Below, piece by piece: positions 47,601-63,723 of a DNA stretch of 64,000 nucleotides. Under the pieces are notes generated by a model. That model saw nothing but the letters and a program-made list of their open reading frames with translations. It ran no database searches and had not been told where the DNA came from. Made by a program: the position numbers and the translations under genes. The DNA comes from Apostichopus japonicus. Taxonomy: Eukaryota; Echinodermata; Holothuroidea; Aspidochirotida; Stichopodidae. The first letter of the stretch is position 1, and the number at the start of each line of letters is the position of its first letter. The stretch is from contig NC_092569.1 of NCBI RefSeq assembly GCF_037975245.1, forward strand, positions 17,217,501 through 17,281,500, written 5' to 3'.

Positions 47601-49129
47601 CCATACAGGCTTTACTTGGACAAAAAGTGGAGTGATTAAATGTAACAGAGAGCGGACTACAGTTATCATTATAACATTTTTGGCTTAAGTTAAAGAAATT
47701 TCAATTTAAAGATGTAATCATTTAGTCAACAAATTTTTATTTCAAGTAAGATAACCTATACTGTAGGCGAACAATACTATGAGTAATAATGTAGTCAAAA
47801 CGTTTTGTTAAGGGGCAGTCATCCGTACTTAATGGGGAATTTTAGAGATATATATAAAAGTCGATTAAATTTAGTGAGATCTACGTTCAAAGTTTATAAA
47901 ATGATTATGGTAGTCTTAATGAATTTAACTGTTCAGCTGCCTTAAAATAACTTTCACGAATGTTTTGCTTTATTCTGAAATATGAACAGAGGGCTTACCA
48001 CATTTTCTCAATTATACAATAAATTGTTAACATATTTAAATTAGACCAGTTGAAACGCGATAGGGTAAAGGCTTTATTAAGATAAGAAGTGGAGTGATTA
48101 ATGAAACAGAAAGCGGATTACAATTAATTTTTTTCTTATTAATATTATTATATATTTTTCGCTTGAGTTAAGAAATTTCAAGATAAAGATGAAATCATTG
48201 AATTATTCAAATGTAAAGTGTAAGTTAATCATATTACTTAGTCTTACAATACTTTGCGTACTACTATAGATAAATCGATTTGATAAGAGGCAATTATCCG
48301 TATCAAGTGGGAAAATATAAAGACTTGATAATAGTCATAACATTAAGTGAGATCTATGGTTAATGTTTTTAAAAGTGATCAGGGTAGTCTTAATGGATTT
48401 AAATGTTCAACTGTCTTAAAAAAAATTCTACGAATATTTTGTTTTATTCTGGAAATATTGGCAGTCATTTACTAAACAATTTAGTAAAACAAACAATTCC
48501 CGTGTATGAACTTTAGTGTTATATTACATAAACTAGCGACAAATGGGTAAACATTAACACATAGGTTTACATTAGCGGGATTGTGCGTTATTCATTGAAA
48601 ATATAAGAAAACGCTTCTTAAGGCAATTAAAAATTTGGGTTTAACTAAAAAGACAAATTTATACATTTTTGTAGCTTTTAGTGCACATTTTACAACAAAA
48701 CCACACTTCCCTGTACGCTGCTGAAGATAGATTATTATTTTGGAAAGAAGGAATTAATTGAAGAAATATTAGTATTAACAAAATAAATTTACTTTTATAT
48801 AAGTCGCCATATTCAAACTGCATAAATTTTAAGAATGTTATATTATAAATTGCCGAACAGGTTATTAAGTATTTTTGATTTTCTTCATATTTATTTCAAA
48901 AATGAAGCATAAAAGAGTTTATCCAGTGATTGAATTTTCGACCTGACTCTCTTGTTGTTAAAATTGTAACATCTAACAATCAAAAAAGATTCATGAACAC
49001 AACGATTTATAAGAAACAAGAACGAAAACTGTAAACTGTTTAACTCACCGTTTCTTCCGAGGACGTAAAGGCGATAGTTGTTGTGCACAAGAATGCAAAT
49101 ATTGCTCGAACAGCCACGGAAGGCTCCAT
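41377..49129 (-). CDS. Gene 3: FBG-TIL/TILa-EGF-FBG paralogue with disrupted exon 4
   Basis: Eight exons are present: 49,049-49,129; 45,636-45,681; 44,801-44,970; 44,273-44,511; 43,921-44,138; 43,500-43,808; 42,927-43,197; 41,377-41,684. Signal peptide, FBG1, TIL (ATCEDPDGQSGCNRDC), EGF (NEGYAGDGEDC) and FBG2 (FWLGNEKLYYLTNQDDYKL to VEMKIKPTT) are all readable. Exon 4 is 26 nt shorter than in genes 2 and 4, and DEWGQ is followed by TGA (44,284-44,286); full-length translation would stop after about 174 residues. All other exons are open with good splice sites, which would be unexpected for an old pseudogene. Skipping exons 4 and 5 joins phase 0 to phase 0 and would restore a 394-residue protein. 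It is either a recent pseudogene, a short secreted form, or an exon-skipping gene. Confidence 0.72.
44273..44511 (-). pseudogene. Gene 3 exon 4: FBG1 middle third with premature stop
   Basis: It starts VIQRRDSGAVNFDRSW and includes TEFWLGNEKLSYLTNQ. After TDEWGQ the frame meets TGA at 44,284-44,286, then a degraded end and a GTAAGT donor. Genes 2 and 4 continue YKATYIGAYEI here. The length change (239 against 265) is not a multiple of three, so the deletion also shifts the frame into exon 5. Confidence 0.8.
44633..44682. repeat. (AT)n microsatellite in gene 3 intron 3
   Basis: TA units with a TTAA interruption, preceded by a short TG run. Absent from the same intron of genes 2 and 4. Confidence 0.95.
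45682..49048 (-). other. Gene 3 intron 1
   Basis: From 45,896 it is nearly identical to 1-3,217. A G-run lies near 45,896. No exon is seen inside. Confidence 0.8.
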
Positions 49130-49317
49130 ATTTTATGAATGTCTTGGTATAATATAAATGAAAGCTACAAATGAAATGTATCTCATGAGGTTAGAAATAT
49201 CCTCAATTTTCCTGAAAACAACGGATGACCTGAAGGTATTCACAAAGATGTAAAATGATTATGTCTCGCAGCCAGTTTACATTGTTCTTCTTCGTTATTA
49301 GATACCGTCTGTCAGTT

Positions 49318-49329
49318 TTAAATATATAA
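49318..49329 (-). promoter_or_regulatory. Candidate TATA box of gene 3
   Basis: TTATATATTTAA on the minus strand about 190 bases before the ATG, identical to gene 1. A transposon sits only about 150 bases further upstream (49,477) and may separate the promoter from distal control sequence. Confidence 0.35.
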
Positions 49330-49492
49330 GGATTCAAAGGCACCCATCCACAATGGAAACTTCCAGTCCATAAAGGAAGACTGATACATATTACGTCACG
49401 TTGCGGAAATATTTACACATTGTGCGAGAATTTACCATTAACAGTTTTGTAGATGTGTTAATTTCTATGTAAGGTACACTGAAAAAATAAAG

Positions 49493-49745
49493 TAGTCAAT
49501 ATTGCCACGGACTAACGTTAAATTAGTCTGTAACGTTAGTCAATGCACACGGACTAGCAAAAATCTTCGTTTCATCGCTGCTTCTTAGTTAGTTTACACA
49601 GACTAAGGAAAATATAATCGCAGCTTAGTCGGTGGCGACGGACTAAGGTATTTTAACCCATGGACTAAGAACGATACGGACACCCGATTTACGCCATAAT
49701 CGTAGCTTAGTCGGTGTCGACGGACTAATGTATTTTAACCCAATT
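49493..49745. repeat. Left subterminal TTAGTC motif array
   Basis: About a dozen TTAGTC/GACTAA motifs in both orientations, several paired as in CTTAGTCGG with GACGGACTAAG. Probably binding sites for the element's own protein, by analogy with CACTA elements. Confidence 0.6.
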
Positions 49746-51364
49746 CGATTCACTTCAATTTGGAAACCGAGAGGCAACGGCAGCTTGCTGGGCTTGGCAT
49801 AGTTTCATACGATCACTCTAAGCAACTTTCAACCGTAAATCACCCAAGAAGGTCTTTAGAAGAATGGAGGTATTAACTGCATCATCGGCCTACCTGTTAT
49901 TCCTTTAACTTGAAGGTAAAATTAAAGTTAATTGTTAGGCCACTGGCACTAGTACTGTATTATGGTTAGTGTAACGCTACCGTTGTCACGTTGGCGTTTC
50001 GCAATACACAAGTGCAATGACAGTGAGAAGCCTATAGGCTTCTATTGGGTACTGCAGTGCATTCTCAACACTAAAGTGTGCATCCTAAACACCAATTAAC
50101 AATGTGTTATGTGTGTATTGGGCTAGATTGAACAGTGGCACATAATCTTCTTATTTATTCCCAAACAAATGCTGGAACTATAAGGCTCAATAGTTTATTT
50201 GAAGTCTACACTCATTTGGTAAAGATTTCCTGTAATTTCCCATGTGAATCTAAATGAGTAGGCTTTGTGATATTGAATAAGCAAGGCTAGACCTTCAAAC
50301 GTACAGTCACAGTAGGCTGAACAAATTATGTTGGCTAGTCAACGGTATTATATGTTACGAGCAGTCAGGATGCACGCTTCAGTTCTATTTAACCTTTTCA
50401 TTTATCATTTTTTAGTATTTAATTTCCGGTCACGCCCAGGAAACAATTGCGACATTCCTTCACGGTCGACTTGCTTACTGTAAGAAGTATTAACCGTTTT
50501 TTCTCAGGAAAGCTTGTTAGTCTGAAGTTATTATAACATGTGCTTTTAGTATACTGCCAAAAGAGTAAGTTGTTGTATTTGTATTGATATTTTATGTAGA
50601 AGTAACGGAAAATTTAGTATGTTTAGTTTGGTCTAATTGCACGTTTTTTTTCTGTCCAATGTAGTGCAGGGTTCACTTGCGCGAATTCAAATTATTCTGT
50701 TTATGTATATGTATATGCATCGATTCTTAGATTATGATGTTTTTTTGACATTTATTTGTAATTCAAGCATATCTGTTTAGTAGCAAAGTTTAAAGGTTAA
50801 GATTAATTAGTTTTCTCTTTTTGATCCTAGATTGAATGAAACTCATTGGCGTAAATAATAGATCAGATGATACAGTTTAACGCAGTTGCTAAAACTCTGG
50901 GTATTCTCTAGTCTTCGCCGGTCCATTATATACTTCAGTACTACTAGTAAGACTATATCAAAACGACCGAAGACAAACTTAGTGTAACAAAGTACTGATT
51001 CTCCTCTAGCCTAGGTCTAAACAGGCTTGTTATATGAGCAAGCAAAATAACAACTAAAAACGATTAGGCCTATAAATAAGTTGGCTCAGTGCATTTCTGT
51101 TTCTAAAATTTTATATTTTTAAAGATCATAAAAACAAACAAAGATTTAGCCCATGTTTTATTATCTCTGTATTCTGGGCATTTGATTCTGGTTGCAATGG
51201 TGATGACACTCTCGTTCAAATTTTCAGCTTTATACAGTCTGCTTCAAACTTTGGGATTGTTTTTAGAGACTATAGTGGAAGCAAATCTCACATAACTTTG
51301 TGGTGACAACTTTATTTTTTTTTTTTCAAATGATGAATACTTTGCTGTTTCTTTCTTCCAGCAG
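49746..51364. other. Transposon interior, nothing recognised
   Basis: No long frame or known domain was noticed. It could hold 5' exons of the candidate gene at 51,365. Confidence 0.4.
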
Positions 51365-53445
51365 GAATTGAAAAGCCAAATATCTAAGTCAAGGGTGAGC
51401 TTTCCTGTGATGTACGACACCAGTGTCGAGGCAACAACAGAAGAGGAGAACTGTGTTATATATGGCTTAAAGACATGTTTTAAGATGATATATTGGTACC
51501 CTTCGCAGAACAAAAGAAATTATCCAAGAGTCCAAAAAAGCAAAGGAACAAGTACCATAGAGAAAAAAGATGGAAGAGTGAGTTTAACTATTGTACCCAA
51601 CTGTGTAATGATATTTAAGATACTTTTCATAACCTGTTTTAAAAAAAAAAAAACCAGTCTAGTATATCATTTACGTGCAAGCTTCATAAGTTTGGTCAAA
51701 TTTTCACTACTCTGTAGAGCGGGAGTCCAGAGGGTTTGGTTAGCTGGGAAGGTAACCAATTGCCTGGTACATCACAATGTTCACAATGCATTCCTGTATA
51801 TGAAACCTGATGACTGGCAAACCGACTGTGGTGGATGTGGCTGGGAGAGCAATTTTAAAGTCACCTAACAGCTAACCTAGAGCAGCTTTCATGGTAACCA
51901 CATCAAAGTAAGAACAATGTGTCAGGTATGGCCCCAAGAGCAACAAATGGCCATTGCCAGTAATTATTGGTGGTGGGGTACCTCTGCCAGTGATCTATAA
52001 TTGACCCCTCACGGCTGACCTAGGTCAGCTCATGAGGTAACCACTTGAAACCTACTGGAAAATGTTGGTTAGGACTTCAGATACAAGGGATGGGCATTGC
52101 CAGTAATTTTTATTGGTGGGGTACCCCTGCTAGTAGACCCCCAATATGCCCATCCCCTCATTGACCTAGGTGAGCTCATGATTTGACCAGTTGAAACCTA
52201 CAGGAAAATGATAGGTATCACTTCATATGTAAGGATGGGCATTTCCAGTATTTTATATTGGTGGGCCACCACTGCCAGAGTCCGCCCATCCCTTACATAT
52301 AGAATCCTGTCAATAATTTTCCAGTAGTTTTCAACTGGTTAAATCATGAGCTGACCTAGATCAATGAGGGGGGGGGGGGGGCTTTTTGGGGTCTACTGGC
52401 AGGGGTACCCCACTAATATAAATTACTGGAAATGCCCATCCCTTACATATATATAGAGTCCTACCAATCATTTTACAGTAGTTTTCAACTGGTTATCTCA
52501 TGAGCTGACCTACGTCAATGAGGGAATGGGCATTTTGGGGGTCTACTGGCAGGGTTACCCCCCCCCAATATAAATTACTGGAAATTCCCATCCCTTACAT
52601 ATGAAGTGATACCATTTTCCAGTAGTTTTCAACTGGTTACATCATGAGCTCATCTAGGTCAATGGGGGATGGGCATTTTGGGGGTCTACTGGCAGGGGTA
52701 CCCCACCAATAAAAATTACTGGCAATGCCCATCAGTTGTATCTGAAGCCCTAACCAACATTTTCCCGTAGGTTTCAAGTGGTTACCTCATGAGCTGACCT
52801 AGGTCAGCCTTGAGGGGTCAATTATAGATCACTGGCAGGGGTACCCCACCACCAATAATTACTGGCAATGGCCATTTGTTGCTCTTGGGGCCATACCTGA
52901 CATATTGTACTTACTTTGATGTGTTACCATGAAAGCTGATCTAGGTTAGCTATCAGGTGACTTTAAAATTGCTCTCCCAGCCACACCCACCACAGTCGGT
53001 TTGCCAGTCGTCTGGTTTCATATACAGGAATGCATTGTGAACATTGTGATGTACCAGGCAATTGGTTACCTTCCCAGCTAACCAAACCCTCTGGGATCCC
53101 GGTCTATTGGGATCATTATTAACATGATTAACGTAATTATTAAGCTTTGAGAAATAACTTGGTGTTATGCTGTGCAAAGCTAATAATAATTTGGTAAAGC
53201 TGCTATTCCTGGCTTATAATTTGAGGGACCTAGATTTAAATGTATACCTCCCAATATGTTATAAAATTTTAATGTAAATGTATGTTTATGATAATGTGAG
53301 TTATCATGTGCTATATCTGTATCTGTGCTTACACGTATATCATATTTTCTGTTCACAGGTCAATAATGGTGCAGATTTTGGCTTCCTGAAGACAAGTGGG
53401 AGGCCATTTGTAGTTAAGAGAAACACTCTGTTCGTGAAGACTTAA
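51365..53445 (+). CDS. Candidate two-exon gene fragment carried by the transposon
   Basis: Exon a (51,365-51,577) follows a pyrimidine tract and CAG acceptor, encodes 71 residues (includes SFPVMYDTSVEATTEEEN and CFKMIYWYPSQNKRNYPRVQ) and ends GGAAGA|GTGAGT. Exon b (53,359-53,445) follows TTCACAG and reads VNNGADFGFLKTSG, FVVKRNTLFVKT, stop. Both junctions are phase 0, so the join is in frame. The 1.8-kb intron contains the palindrome. The start is not visible; 5' exons would lie in 49,746-51,364. I do not recognise the family; it may be an accessory transposon protein or a captured host fragment. Confidence 0.4.
51720..53102. repeat. Large imperfect palindrome with ~145-150-bp internal tandem units
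   Basis: The left end (CCAGAGGGTTTGGTTAGCTG) is repeated inverted at the right end (CAGCTAACCAAACCCTCTGG), and homology continues inward to a centre near 52,270. Within the arms a unit containing TCTACTGGCAGGGGTACCCC recurs near 52,392, 52,541 and 52,684. As transcribed RNA it could fold into a hairpin of several hundred base pairs. The same peptide (RVWLAGKVTNCLVHHNVHNA) is readable on both strands simply because of the inversion. Confidence 0.85.
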
Positions 53446-53734
53446 CTGGTGTCGATTTGGGGTACCACTTTAAAACGAAAGTCATGAGGAACCCTTGCCC
53501 AAGATTCAACTTTGCATTATTGTGCAGTGCTATACTTTTGCGATTCATGTTTGATCCATTAACTTGTCTTAAATTTGCTGGGAAAAAATCAGATTTTCAG
53601 ATTTTATTTACAGTGATTTCTTCTCTATCTGTCGAAAGTCAGCCTTTTGTAGACATCAGAAGTTTTATCAGAAATAAATACTGCCAACGTACACATTATT
53701 TGTGTTTCTTCTGCTCTCTTTTCTTTCAGTGATA

Positions 53735-54112
53735 CTAGTCAGTGAAACTAGTCGGGTTTAATTCTTTCAGTGAATCTAGTCAGTGCAACTAGTCAGTCGA
53801 TACCGACTAAGAAAGGTTAGTCGGGAGAGGCACCATCCTGACTAATGTAAAACCTGCTATAAACTAGTCGGTGGCTCATATAAATTAGTCGGTAAAAACC
53901 TACTAATGTCACCAACTAATGTAACTGACTAATATACATTTACCAACTAAGAAATTGTTGATCGACTAAGCTGACGGACTAAGATGACCGACTAAGAAAT
54001 CCAACTGACTAAGGAATAAATTAGTCGGTATAGCAACTGACTAAGGCTATGTTAGTCGGGAGAGGCACCAGATGGACTAACGTTTTGTTAGTCGGTGAAC
54101 CAATTTAAGTTT
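53735..54112. repeat. Right subterminal TTAGTC motif array
   Basis: More than twenty TTAGTC(GG)/(CC)GACTAA motifs in both orientations, denser than at the left end, including two copies of GTTAGTCGGGAGAGGCACCA (53,816 and 54,051). Confidence 0.7.
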
Positions 54113-56648
54113 TCAGTGTAGCAGGTTGAGTATAACAAGTTTATTCTCAATTATTGGATGAGACACTTTACCAGGCGACTTTCAGTGTCACATAAATCTG
54201 CCTCCACGAATTATGGTGAAGCTTTTATTCATTTGATTCTAGGACAGTTGAAAAGATTGAAACATGTAAGGATGCAGGGATGAAATTCAATTTTCTAAAA
54301 ACTTAAAACTATATTATCAACATAAATCAAGTTCGTAATGTTAAATATACGGTAAGCAATTGGTATGCAACCTTTATTAAAAATATCAAATTACTCATAT
54401 CATTGCGTGGAATCAACGTCCTCTCCTCTCTCACTTCCTTTGTCCTCTCTTATTTAGTATTTGGCCTATTGACACACACAAAGTTATACCAGGAACCTCG
54501 TACACCAGGTTTACCAGAGAGAGGGGGCAGGGGCAGAATGCACTCCACATTTTTAGAGGAAGAAGCGTGGAAGAGTAATCGATATTCTCTCAAACGTTGA
54601 GAAGATTTGGAGTTCTACCACAAAATGTATTATAAATGATGGAAAAGATTGCATACGTGCATAATTATATGTACTATCGTTTGGCTACATAACAACCTAG
54701 CAATTGTCGGATCAATAACAAAACAAATATACACCTTTATGTGCTAACGTATCCATACTTTCATATTTATATTGTAAGATATCTTAACTTAGCAACCTAG
54801 AAACTAGCTATCATTTCCAAAATAAAGTTGCATCTATGACACACATAAATTTGTCTCTTTCAATCGTGATTTTCTATTATGTTTCTTATCTTGAACAAAT
54901 TATCGTTTGGGGAAGTTAGTAAGCGGAAAGAATTTCTAGCGAAAACAAATAAACACTTCCGAACAATAACAGTGGTAATTTAAGTTAGTAGATATTGAAG
55001 TCTAGACTAAAAATCTTTATGGTGTCTGAATGGGTTGTGTTAATTGTCCGTTGTTGAAGCATAACGAGAATGTTATAGTTTATGTAAAAACTGTTTTCTT
55101 ATGACAGGAATCTGCTGCGTATATGAACATTTCCAACAATATGAATGTTAGAGATGATTTGTGTATACGTGTATACATTTGTAAAGATCTAGCTTTCGAC
55201 CTGGCTCCTAGGCTAAATAAGAATGAACTTATGAAGAACTGTCTGATTAATAGAATGCCAATCTAGATCTGTCCAGTCTTGTCAGGTGATGACGATAACT
55301 AGCACAACAATGTTGTAAGAAATCAATAGTATATGCATACAAGTTGGAAATCATCGTACTATTCAAATATAACCGTTCATTAGCATATTGCTCCACAGAG
55401 CCAATCACAAGTAAACAGAAGTATGTACATTCATAAGTGCTATGGCCCGCGGATTTTTTAGAAAATTGCTATGGGATCCCGCAAGTTACATTTCAGGCCG
55501 ACAACGGGTTTGAGACAATTAAAGTTGTAAAACGCCGACTTTTTAAGTAAAATGTTCAGCCATATTAGATATAATATGAATGCTAAAATTCCTTCGCGCT
55601 CTCTGTTAATATGTCATACTTGAACACCAAATAAGATTAACTTGTGTAAACTTCAGTACAATTTAGCAGCACACAAGATCGTGTTTCATCTTATTTTCTC
55701 TAATTATTTAACTGATTGTATTTATGGTTTTATTGCATCTTTAGAATCATGCAATCTTCTTTCATGGAAAGACATTCTTGCTAGTGACAACACAAGCAAA
55801 ATGGTGCATCACGGAGCCGATGACAGCACTAGTACAGCGGTATCGAAAATGGAAAATAATATTTCATCTTAGATATGATAACATGTAAATGCAGAGAACA
55901 GGTAATAAATTCTAGATCGTTTTAGTTCGAAACAATTCAGCAGGAATAGCTACGTAACACTCACAGTGCGTTGTTCTTATATTCAAGCTCACAACTAATA
56001 CGACATTGTTTGGCACGTATTTACTACTTTAGTAATAAGAGCCCTTGTTAAAATATCTTCGTTAAGGAATTGATCAAATAAATAAACGTGCCGCATTAGT
56101 TATTTGCATCTTTTTTTGTTGTGTAGAAAACTGGAAGGTAACACATCCAAACAATTAGGAATATGGCTTCTTTCTCAACAAATTCAGGAAGCCATGGACT
56201 ACCAGTGACGTAGCCAGCGGGCGGCAGAGGGCAGAGGGCAGAGGCCCCCCCCCTTCATTTTTTTTTCGGGGACGCGATTGGCGACGGTGAAAAATCGAAG
56301 GGAGCAAACAAATCAAAAGGTACTCGAATCTGGGGGATGGGCCGATAAATGGGGGGAGGGGCGAAGGGTGGCATTAAATAGAATATCATTAGCGATCACC
56401 TCAAAAATGTACGTGCTACACGCGCGTTTGCAGTGACTCTCTGAGTAGCCATATATTTGTATTCACATAATTTTTTTTTTCAATATGTGATCTAACCGTG
56501 TTCACAAAATTGGTAAAGTTTTCGAACCAAAAAACACGAATGTAGTTTAAAAACGTAGAAATGATAGCACCATTTTGCATCTAAGACCATTTCGAAATTT
56601 GAATCATCAATTAATCTCCCGTCCCTCGGGACGGCGACCCATTGCTAT

Positions 56649-56741
56649 GTGCCTGAAAATGGGGACAGCAAATTGACTTTGCCCGCTACTACATCAACAA
56701 CCTACCTAAGCCCCTGTGGACAACACCGTATTTTCAGGCAC
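56649..56741. repeat. Short inverted repeat, copy of 6,370-6,462
   Basis: GTGCCTGAAAAT pairs with ATTTTCAGGCAC across a 69-nt loop, as in block copy 1. Confidence 0.7.
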
Positions 56742-56867
56742 TTATTTTATAGTTTGATGCTACATACTGACAAGTATATCCTTTAACCGTCACATGCATG
56801 CAGGTTTCAGACTGGTATTCCGAGACATGGACACTGTGGTTACGGTAATCGCATAAACTATAGGCCC

Positions 56868-56949
<82 letters not shown>
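56868..56949. repeat. (AT)n microsatellite
   Basis: Partner of 6,588-6,677, with one C interruption near 56,893. Confidence 0.97.
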
Positions 56950-56951
<2 letters not shown>

Positions 56952-59288
56952 TGTCATTGTCTGTGGGTAGGACTTGAAATGTTCGGATGTGATGTTTAGG
57001 AGGCTAACATAGTAGTGCATTGTTTAAAAGTGTGCTTATTTCCCACCTAAACACCATTAACGTCCAAGGTACTTTACTTCCTTTACTTACTGCTAATTTT
57101 AAAAGTACTTCAATAGAAACTGTTGCTATAAAAAGAAAGTTCTGCTATGAATCAAGCCTTTCCAATAATTGCTGTAAGAATAGTCCATAAGTAAAGTGTT
57201 ACCTCACTTTACTATACTATTGTGGTTCAGTGATATTACTACATTAGGTTGTGGTCTCAAAGACCTCCTAAAAGGCATTCAATACGTCATATCACTTTCA
57301 TTAAACCAGGTACCAACTGACGTTTTTCTATTCCATCATCATTACCAGCACACTTGTTAAAACATATGTTGGATTATGTCTGTATACTTTTAACGAGATT
57401 TCTGCATCGCTTCATGTTACATATTGTTGAAGTTATTCGGTGTTTTATATGGTTCACAAGGAAGGAATAACCCCTCTACTTGATAAACTGTTGTTTAAGT
57501 AGGGATGCTCAAAGTCATGCAGTGAGGTGGTGAAGGGAATGGGGGGGGGGGGAGGTAACGCTAATGTTTAACATGTTGCCAGTGGCTAGCCCCTGAGTAC
57601 ATTAAATTTTGCCCGTTCATGTTTGTCAATAGTTACGGTTCGATTTGTGGGAATTTCCCTCACCATCGAAAACTTTTGTTTTAAGTTGAGAGAACTCAAT
57701 GTGATATGATGATGCCTAATGCAACTTATCAAGAACATTTATTATCACGTCAGTAGCCCTAAAAACATGGTCTTCATTTTGTTAAATGTAATTAAGCTTA
57801 TAGAGATACATTTTTACACACACCATTAATATACAACATATATATTTCCTACATACTACATCATGCTGGGAGGGGATTGTAAAATTATTATGTTGAAATG
57901 ATTACAATGTTCTAATTGCATTGTAGATTAGAGGTATATATGTTGAGACAGAAGGAAAGAACGTTAATCATAAATTCCGAACCAAGTGGTGCTAAAGTTT
58001 GTGGATATTGCAGCAGGCTTTGTTTTCCTAAATGCGCTGACTTATACAGTTTTTAGTTTTACGACTTACTTCTTTTGGTCTGTATCATATACGACAATTT
58101 AATAATGCATTATATTTTTAAATTCACTACATAATTTAAGTAGTAAGTTCAACTTGATAACTTACGGCAAAGAAATTTTTGACAGTATTACTTTCTTGCA
58201 AAATGTTAGCGAATATGTGACGAAATCATCCCATCGGCCGTTTACCTGTGAGCAGAATTCGGATGGAAGCTCACTAAGTTAGTGGCCAGAGTAGGCTACT
58301 TATAGTGCATTGTTTTATGTATGGCTGATCAAAGATAGTGAATTTAAAGTGGTTTGAATATATTATATCTAAATATGGACGTTTTAGTTGACTGTTGTGT
58401 TTGTAAAGTATAAAGTAGACACCGTAATAAATTGCTCATTGGGCGCTGTAGGTTTTAAGTCACTGACTGATACACAGATAGCCAATTGACCCTAATTGTG
58501 TTATGGTATCTTAGTAATTATAGGTTATCTGTATAAGTTCAGATAAATGAAAGCAGGCTAGTAGAAGTCGAGCCTTAAGACTTCAAAGCCTAATAGAAAT
58601 AGCCAAAAGTTATATTGTTGTTGTGTAAGCGTTATTGGGAGTGCGGTTGGGAATGATCTTAAAGCACGAGATCCTGCGATTCAAGAATGGAATAGCTAGT
58701 ATATATGAAAAGTTCCTAAAGGTATTATTGTTCTAGTATTAATACTTTACAGGGTAAGGTAGGGGAAAGGTCTTTATGCGGGGAATCGGAATATGTCATT
58801 CTTGAAACCAGTACCTATTAAATATATACTAATATATAGATACTAAGAAGTGATCTTGTTGTTGTGTTAGCATTTAGCCAAGCTTATATTAGGCGGCGTG
58901 ATTCGAGCTCGATGACAGAAAGAGGTACATCATACAGGCAACTTGTTCAACAAATGTATTTGGTACAAGTATTTTATAATCGAATCTTATTTTACTCACG
59001 AAGAACAACAATAATGATGGATAAGACACTAGTACTAAAGTCATGCTTAAAGACTTGATTGTGTCCTTTGCTTCAAGTTCAAGCCCTGAAAATTTTTCCA
59101 GTTAGCCATTTACAGTTTTGCTCCTAAAAGAATAGTCACGTACTTTATCGGCCTTCTTTTTTGAATGGCGTTAGTAATTTAGATATTATTCTTTCCTTTG
59201 TTACAAGACGAGTCACTTTTATGGTTATTCGGCGAAAGTAGTCTTCTCTTTGTTGTCTCGTGAGGAATTTTATGACAGGCTAAGCCAT

Positions 59289-63723
<4,435 letters not shown>

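Larger units (their letters stand above)
49477..54118. mobile_element. 4,642-bp DNA transposon with CACTG termini and TA target duplication
   Basis: It begins CACTGAAAA and ends TTTTCAGTG, flanked by TA on both sides (49,475-49,476; 54,119-54,120). The intact empty site AAGGTAGCAGG is at 3,641-3,651. Each end carries many TTAGTC/GACTAA motifs. CACTG ends plus subterminal repeats recall CACTA (EnSpm/CMC) elements, but those usually make 3-bp duplications; TA would fit other superfamilies, so the class is open. No transposase domain was recognised. It contains a palindrome and a possible two-exon gene. Confidence 0.85.
54121..59140. other. Intergenic spacer, block copy 2
   Basis: It follows 3,646-8,870 nearly base for base, with one sizeable deletion of the stretch matching about 4,170-4,390 (near 54,645). 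No gene is recognised; the open frame at 58,864-59,058 is described with its partner at 8,590. Confidence 0.75.

Noticed and set aside
51368..51868. Single 166-codon frame across the transposon
   Set aside because: Its first half is better explained as an exon ending at the GTGAGT donor at 51,578; the rest is intron and palindrome.
52953..53177. 74-residue minus-strand frame sharing a peptide with the plus-strand frame ending at 51,868
   Set aside because: The shared peptide is a consequence of the inverted repeat; neither copy has gene context.
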